Source of the DNA: Syntrophomonadaceae bacterium | GTDB lineage: Bacteria > Bacillota > Dethiobacteria > DTU022 | Direction: 5' to 3' | Assembly (NCBI GenBank): GCA_003553305.1 | Contig: PWEB01000144.1 | Coordinates: 1-9,631 of the forward strand | Length of the DNA stretch: 9,631 bases | In this document: positions 5,860 through 9,631 of the stretch, piece after piece | How the letters are laid out: each line of letters opens with the position of its first letter | How positions within the stretch are numbered: the first letter of the stretch is position 1 | Notes under the pieces: model-generated | The model's input: only the letters and a program-made list of their open reading frames with translations | The model's database searches: none | What the model was told of the DNA's origin: nothing | Made by a program: the position numbers and the translations under genes

Positions 5860-7143
5860 ATGAATAAAAAAGATCTAATAGCCAGCACAGCAGATAAAGC
5901 AGAAATCACCCAGGCAGATGCCAGGAAAATTATTGATGCAATGTTTAGTTGTATTGAAGAAACGCTTGCCGGTGGAAACAAAGTCAACCTTAAAGGCTTT
6001 GGTACTTTTAGATTGAGGCACCGACCTCTTCGAAGAATTAGGAACATGCACACTAAAGAAATGATTACCTTGCCTTCAGCCAGGGTCCCCGTATTTAAAC
6101 CCGGGAAACGCATTAAAGATCAAGTTAGCGCAACAGGAGGCAATCACGAAATGATAACAACTGATAAGGACATAGCCACTGACCTGTCCAGAACTGTAAC
6201 AGAAGTAGACCCGATTGAAGAAGGCAATGCAAGCGAGGAAATTAAGATGGCTGAGCAATTAGATATCGGTGAAGAGAAAGATAGTGTACCCGAACAAAAA
6301 TCAGGAAGAAAGCAGCCTAAAGTAATTGCTGTAACCAGTGGTAAAGGCGGCACCGGCAAAACAAATTTCGTAATCAACACAGCTATTGCGCTCGCTCAAA
6401 GGGGGCAGAAAGTATATGTCATCGATGCTGATCTGGGAACAGCTAATATCGATGTCCTGCTGGGGCTTCACTGTAAAAACACTATCAACAGCCTGGTTAG
6501 CAACAGAGAAATGAACCTGATGGATATTATCGTAGAGGGACCGGAAGGAATTCAGATTATCCCCGGTGGTTCTGGATTGCAGTCACTGGCAGAGCTTCCT
6601 AAGGATGAATTGACCAGAATAATCGGGATGTTTAAACCGCTCGAAGAGCATGCCGATGTAATCATCATCGACACCGGTTCAGGCATCTCAAGAAATGTTA
6701 TAGAATTTGCCGTGGCAGCCGACGAAATTGTAGTAGTAATTACTCCCGAACCACATTCAATTTCCGATGCTTACGCCATTATCAAAGTTTTGAGCACCAA
6801 TGAACTTCAGCCCCCAATCAAACTGGTTTTTAACCTGGTCGAAAACATATCGGAAGCAAGGTCGGTATCTTCCAAATTAACAGAAGTAACCACACGTTTC
6901 CTGGATTTAACTCCCCAGACTATCGGTCATGTCGTCAAAGATGAAAATGTTGTTAAGGCTGTTAAACAGTTTAAACCCTTTGTTTTTTATAATCCCCTGG
7001 CGCCTGCTTCAAGATGTATAATGTCAATAGCGGAAAGACTGGTTCCCTTTGATGACCAAGAAATGATAAATTCAAAAGAAGACAATGATAAGCAAGGTTT
7101 TATAGGAAAATTAAAAACCCTCTTTTCAAAAACTTCAGCCTAA
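5860..7143 (+). CDS. HU-FlhG fusion: nucleoid-type DNA-binding domain joined to a MinD/FlhG-family ATPase
   Basis: A 427-residue protein. Residues 1-89 are a complete HU/IHF-type domain (MNKKDLI, then VNLKGFGTF at 42-50, the beta-arm around 51-75, and FKPGKRIKD at 79-87). The intercalating proline expected at 63 is methionine (RNM). An acidic linker (90-150) leads to a complete FlhG/MinD ATPase: deviant Walker A GKGGTGKT (161-168, signature K162), DADLGTANIDVLLG (189-202, FlhG-like rather than MinD-like) and Walker B IIIDTGSG (268-275). The tail GFIGKLKTLF (413-422) resembles the membrane-targeting amphipathic helix of this family. FlhG normally controls flagellar number and placement with FlhF; the FlhF-activating DQAxxLR motif is not seen, and flhF is not nearby. 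Start ATG 5860 has GGGGGAG upstream; TTG 5833 is in frame but unlikely. The gene is driven by a sigma-28 promoter. Confidence 0.92.
   Translation: MNKKDLIASTADKAEITQADARKIIDAMFSCIEETLAGGNKVNLKGFGTFRLRHRPLRRIRNMHTKEMITLPSARVPVFKPGKRIKDQVSATGGNHEMITTDKDIATDLSRTVTEVDPIEEGNASEEIKMAEQLDIGEEKDSVPEQKSGRKQPKVIAVTSGKGGTGKTNFVINTAIALAQRGQKVYVIDADLGTANIDVLLGLHCKNTINSLVSNREMNLMDIIVEGPEGIQIIPGGSGLQSLAELPKDELTRIIGMFKPLEEHADVIIIDTGSGISRNVIEFAVAADEIVVVITPEPHSISDAYAIIKVLSTNELQPPIKLVFNLVENISEARSVSSKLTEVTTRFLDLTPQTIGHVVKDENVVKAVKQFKPFVFYNPLAPASRCIMSIAERLVPFDDQEMINSKEDNDKQGFIGKLKTLFSKTSA
6135..6153 (+). promoter_or_regulatory. Internal ribosome binding site and in-frame ATG at the HU/FlhG junction
   Basis: A perfect AGGAGG (6135-6140) stands 10 bases before an ATG (6151-6153) in the same frame as the fusion, at codon 98, only eight codons after the usual end of an HU protein. 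The same 10-base spacing is used at the gene's main start. Initiation here would give a 330-residue ATPase lacking the HU domain. Confidence 0.55.
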
Positions 7144-7197
7144 GCTTCCATCAATATTCTTCTTTTTACAGTAACTGCTGACAAAGCCTTAAAAAAA

Positions 7198-8415
7198 TCA
7201 TTCTTTAATCATAAAGGGTTGCTTTTTGTAGGTTAGCAACCGCCACAACCATTCCAGGGGTCCATAATTAAATTTTCGAAGCCAGAGATTACTAAAACCA
7301 ATTTGAAACATAAAGATAACTACGGTCAATATAATCCCTTCAGCAATTGAGACTTTACTATACAGGCCAAATCCATAACCATAAAATAAAAGAACACAGA
7401 TCAGGGTCTGGGACAAATAATTAGTTAAAGCCATCCTACCTGCAGAAGCTAAAGGAGCAAGCAGCCTTTGCCAAAAATTTGCCTGCAGAGCCAGCAAAAC
7501 AGTAGCTATGTAGGCAGGGAAAAGAAAAATTGAGGCAACATAATTAAAACCTGAAAGCAAACCATACCTGATCATAATATGAGTTGGCCAAATACCAGTC
7601 TCTATTAAAGAAAATAACAGTAAAAATAAAGATCCAAAAAGAAATCCCCACTTACAGATTCTTTTCAACTGAGCAATGTTCCCGCGCAAATCTTTAAATA
7701 TTTCTTTTTTCCCGGCATATAAACCACAAAGGAAATAGGGCAGAACCAAAAATACTCCAATCAACGCACTAAGCAATACATTAGGAATTTCATTTTCCGC
7801 CCTGAAAGCAATTAGCTCAAAAAAACCATACTTGGTATATGCTGTAATTGCAATATCCATCATCTCAGCTAACATTGCCTGGTAATCTTCACCAACCAGA
7901 AATTCACTCATTCCTTTAAGGAAATATACTATGCAGTTCAACAAAACGGAGGCTGTGAATAAACCAACAATCCATTTTTGTATTGAATCTATTGACATTT
8001 TTCGAAAAATCAGTAAACCAAATCCCCCTAAAGCATATGTAAAAAGAATATCCCCCGACCAAAAAAGAACCAGGTGCAAAAGCCCGAAACAAAGTAAAGC
8101 AAAAAGGCGGCGTTTATAAATAGGAACCAGCTTATAACCCTTCTCCAGGGTTCTTTCCATAAATATATAAAACCCAAGACCAAATAAAAAAGAAAAAATA
8201 GCATAGAATTTACCGGTAAATAAAAGCTGAATAAACCAGGCGCTTAATTGTTCTATCCCGGCTGGAAACTCCGAGGGGAACCTTTCAAAATAAAGGGGAG
8301 CTTTAAAATAGGACATATTAACCATTAATATACCAAATAATGCAAGACCCCGGATAATATCAATTTCATTAATTCTTTCGGCGGGCTGCACAGGGTTTAA
8401 CCTATTTGTGGTCAA
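7198..8415 (-). CDS. DUF418/YeiB-family multi-pass membrane protein
   Basis: About 405 residues with many hydrophobic segments. DUF418 marks appear in order: ERINEIDIIRGLALFGI (13-29), GKFYAIFSFLFGLGF (68-82), FGLLHLVLFWSGDIL (110-124), GRMALTNYLSQ (326-336) and YGPLEWLWR (385-393). The family is related to acyltransferase-like membrane proteins, but its function is unproven and I assign none. The frame is open back to ATG 8451, yet that ATG has no ribosome binding site; AAGGAG lies 9 bases before TTG 8415, which I take as the start. An ATG between them is in another frame and stops after two codons. It lies 111 bases downstream of mnmA on the same strand with no clear terminator between, so it may be co-transcribed. 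The 54 bases separating its end from the convergent HU-FlhG gene show no clear terminator. Confidence 0.85.
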   Translation of the reverse strand: MTTNRLNPVQPAERINEIDIIRGLALFGILMVNMSYFKAPLYFERFPSEFPAGIEQLSAWFIQLLFTGKFYAIFSFLFGLGFYIFMERTLEKGYKLVPIYKRRLFALLCFGLLHLVLFWSGDILFTYALGGFGLLIFRKMSIDSIQKWIVGLFTASVLLNCIVYFLKGMSEFLVGEDYQAMLAEMMDIAITAYTKYGFFELIAFRAENEIPNVLLSALIGVFLVLPYFLCGLYAGKKEIFKDLRGNIAQLKRICKWGFLFGSLFLLLFSLIETGIWPTHIMIRYGLLSGFNYVASIFLFPAYIATVLLALQANFWQRLLAPLASAGRMALTNYLSQTLICVLLFYGYGFGLYSKVSIAEGIILTVVIFMFQIGFSNLWLRKFNYGPLEWLWRLLTYKKQPFMIKE

Positions 8416-8526
8416 AGCATAAAACTCCTTTTTAATGAAAGATCGGACCATAAACTACTTGTGATTGGCCTGAGGTGACCTTTTCTAGCTTCTGAAGCAA
8501 GATTTTTATCCAGCTTTTAGAAGGCA

Positions 8527-9631
8527 CTAAAATTCACTGTCCAGCCCGTATTTAATAATGCCCCCACCGATAACTTCTTCGGCCTGATAAAAAACAGCTG
8601 ATTGGCCGGGAGTAACCGCTTTTTGTGCCCTGGCAAATAATACCCGGGCAAAACCTCCTTGCGAAGGAAAGAGTGTTGCCGGAACTGCAGAAGAGCGGTA
8701 TCGTATTTTTACTTCAATATCCCGTGGTTTGTTAGGGGTGGTACCGGAAACATAGTTCAATTTTTCAGCCAACAGGCCAGCACTGTATGTCTCTTTTTCA
8801 CTACCAACCACGACCTGGTTCTGAGCAGCATCAATGTGAACTACATAGAGAGGTTCAGAAGCAGTGATACCGAGACCTTTGCGTTGACCAATAGTATAAA
8901 AAGCAATCCCCTGATGACGCCCCAGCTTTTCACCATTAACATAAACAATATCACCTGGTTGCAACACTTCAGGGCATAAGCGCTCCATAAAAGAGTGGTA
9001 ATCGTTATCAGGGATAAAACAAATTTCCTGGCTCTCTTTTTTTCCGGCGACCTTTAAATCTTTAGCCTCTGCGATCTTTCGAATCTCCTGCTTGGTTTTA
9101 TTCCCAAGAGGGAAATAGGTGGAACTTAGTACATCCTGACCGAGAACATAAAGCATGTAACTTTGATCTTTTTGCCGGTCAACTCCACGTAATAACTTAT
9201 AAGAAGCGTTAGATGAACTGTATTCTATGCGTGCGTAATGACCGGTAGCCAGGTGTCCTATACCCAGACCGCGGGCTTTATTTAAAAGTTGGGCAAACTT
9301 CACAGTGCGATTACATTCAATACATGGGTTAGGAGTCCGGCCGCGCAAATATTCTGCAGTAAAATTACAAACAATATTGTGATAAAACTCATCCTTCATA
9401 TTCAAAACATAATGAGGGATATCAAGCTTTGCTGCTACTCTTTTAGCATCATAAACATCCTGGTAAGAGCAGCAGCTTTTTGCCTCTTCACCAGCCCGTT
9501 CTTCGGATAGAGGATCAACCCACATATGCATGGTTACCCCGATCACATTGTAACCGGCATCCTTAAGCAAAGATGCCGCAACAGAGCTATCCACTCCACC
9601 GCTCATAGCCACCATTACTTTTTCTTTCTCA
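8527..9631 (-). CDS. mnmA: tRNA-specific 2-thiouridylase MnmA, 5' end outside the window
   Basis: MnmA adds sulfur to U34 of the Lys, Glu and Gln tRNAs, after ATP activation and using sulfur relayed from a cysteine desulfurase. Counting from ATG 9615, the PP-loop is SGGVDSS (5-11), the catalytic cysteine region is RTPNPCIEC (93-101), the second catalytic cysteine is C199 in SQEICFIPD, and TGHYARI (124-130), KDQSYMLYVLG (149-159) and FYTIGQRKGLG are also intact. C98 and C101 together with C199 give three cysteines around the active site. The frame stays open to the right edge, reading EKEKVMVAMSGG. ATG 9615 has no ribosome binding site, and family members usually begin several residues earlier, so I treat the gene as 5'-partial by a few codons. 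Confidence 0.96.
   Translation of the reverse strand, partial: EKEKVMVAMSGGVDSSVAASLLKDAGYNVIGVTMHMWVDPLSEERAGEEAKSCCSYQDVYDAKRVAAKLDIPHYVLNMKDEFYHNIVCNFTAEYLRGRTPNPCIECNRTVKFAQLLNKARGLGIGHLATGHYARIEYSSSNASYKLLRGVDRQKDQSYMLYVLGQDVLSSTYFPLGNKTKQEIRKIAEAKDLKVAGKKESQEICFIPDNDYHSFMERLCPEVLQPGDIVYVNGEKLGRHQGIAFYTIGQRKGLGITASEPLYVVHIDAAQNQVVVGSEKETYSAGLLAEKLNYVSGTTPNKPRDIEVKIRYRSSAVPATLFPSQGGFARVLFARAQKAVTPGQSAVFYQAEEVIGGGIIKYGLDSEF

Noticed and set aside
8470..8526. Possible terminator between mnmA and the DUF418 gene (GCTTC-A-GAAGC)
   Set aside because: A 5-bp palindrome with a one-base loop cannot form a useful hairpin, and no T-tract follows.

Overview
The window looks like a stretch of chromosome from a motile, Gram-positive, probably anaerobic member of the Bacillota (Clostridia-like). 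This is inferred from AT-rich DNA, strong AGGAGG/AAGGAG ribosome binding sites, TTGACA-type and sigma-28-type promoters, a CsrA with a neighbouring FlaG, and family resemblances. I cannot name the genus. There are ten protein genes, nine on the minus strand and one on the plus strand. I see no tRNA, rRNA, CRISPR array or insertion sequence.

Left part (1-3690, minus strand): the 5' half of a secreted 5'-nucleotidase-type metallophosphoesterase runs off the left edge. After a 361-base gap with two inverted repeats comes a three-gene unit, read leftwards from a TTGACA promoter near 3690. It encodes a YbhN/LPG-synthase-type multi-pass membrane protein, then two paralogous SAM-binding proteins whose motifs resemble nicotianamine synthase as much as ordinary class I methyltransferases. 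The first two genes share a TAATG stop/start, so the unit is probably translationally coupled.

Middle (3749-7143): a flagellar block. flaG and csrA lie on the minus strand. Upstream of them is a RodZ-like membrane protein with an N-terminal helix-turn-helix, a very acidic outer domain and a C-terminal tail resembling a sortase signal. Divergent from it, on the plus strand, is the most unusual gene here: a complete HU/IHF-type DNA-binding protein fused in frame to a complete FlhG/MinD-type ATPase. A near-consensus sigma-28 promoter (TAAAGTTA-N11-GCCGATAA) precedes the fusion, and a weaker sigma-28-like element faces the RodZ-like gene. An AGGAGG site and an in-frame ATG at the domain junction suggest that the ATPase may also be made alone, or that two genes joined by losing a stop codon. 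Together the divergent pair could link nucleoid, membrane and flagellar regulation in motile cells; that is inference.

Right part (7198-9631, minus strand): a DUF418/YeiB-type membrane protein follows mnmA, the tRNA 2-thiouridylase, whose extreme 5' end lies beyond the right edge. These two look like ordinary housekeeping or accessory genes.
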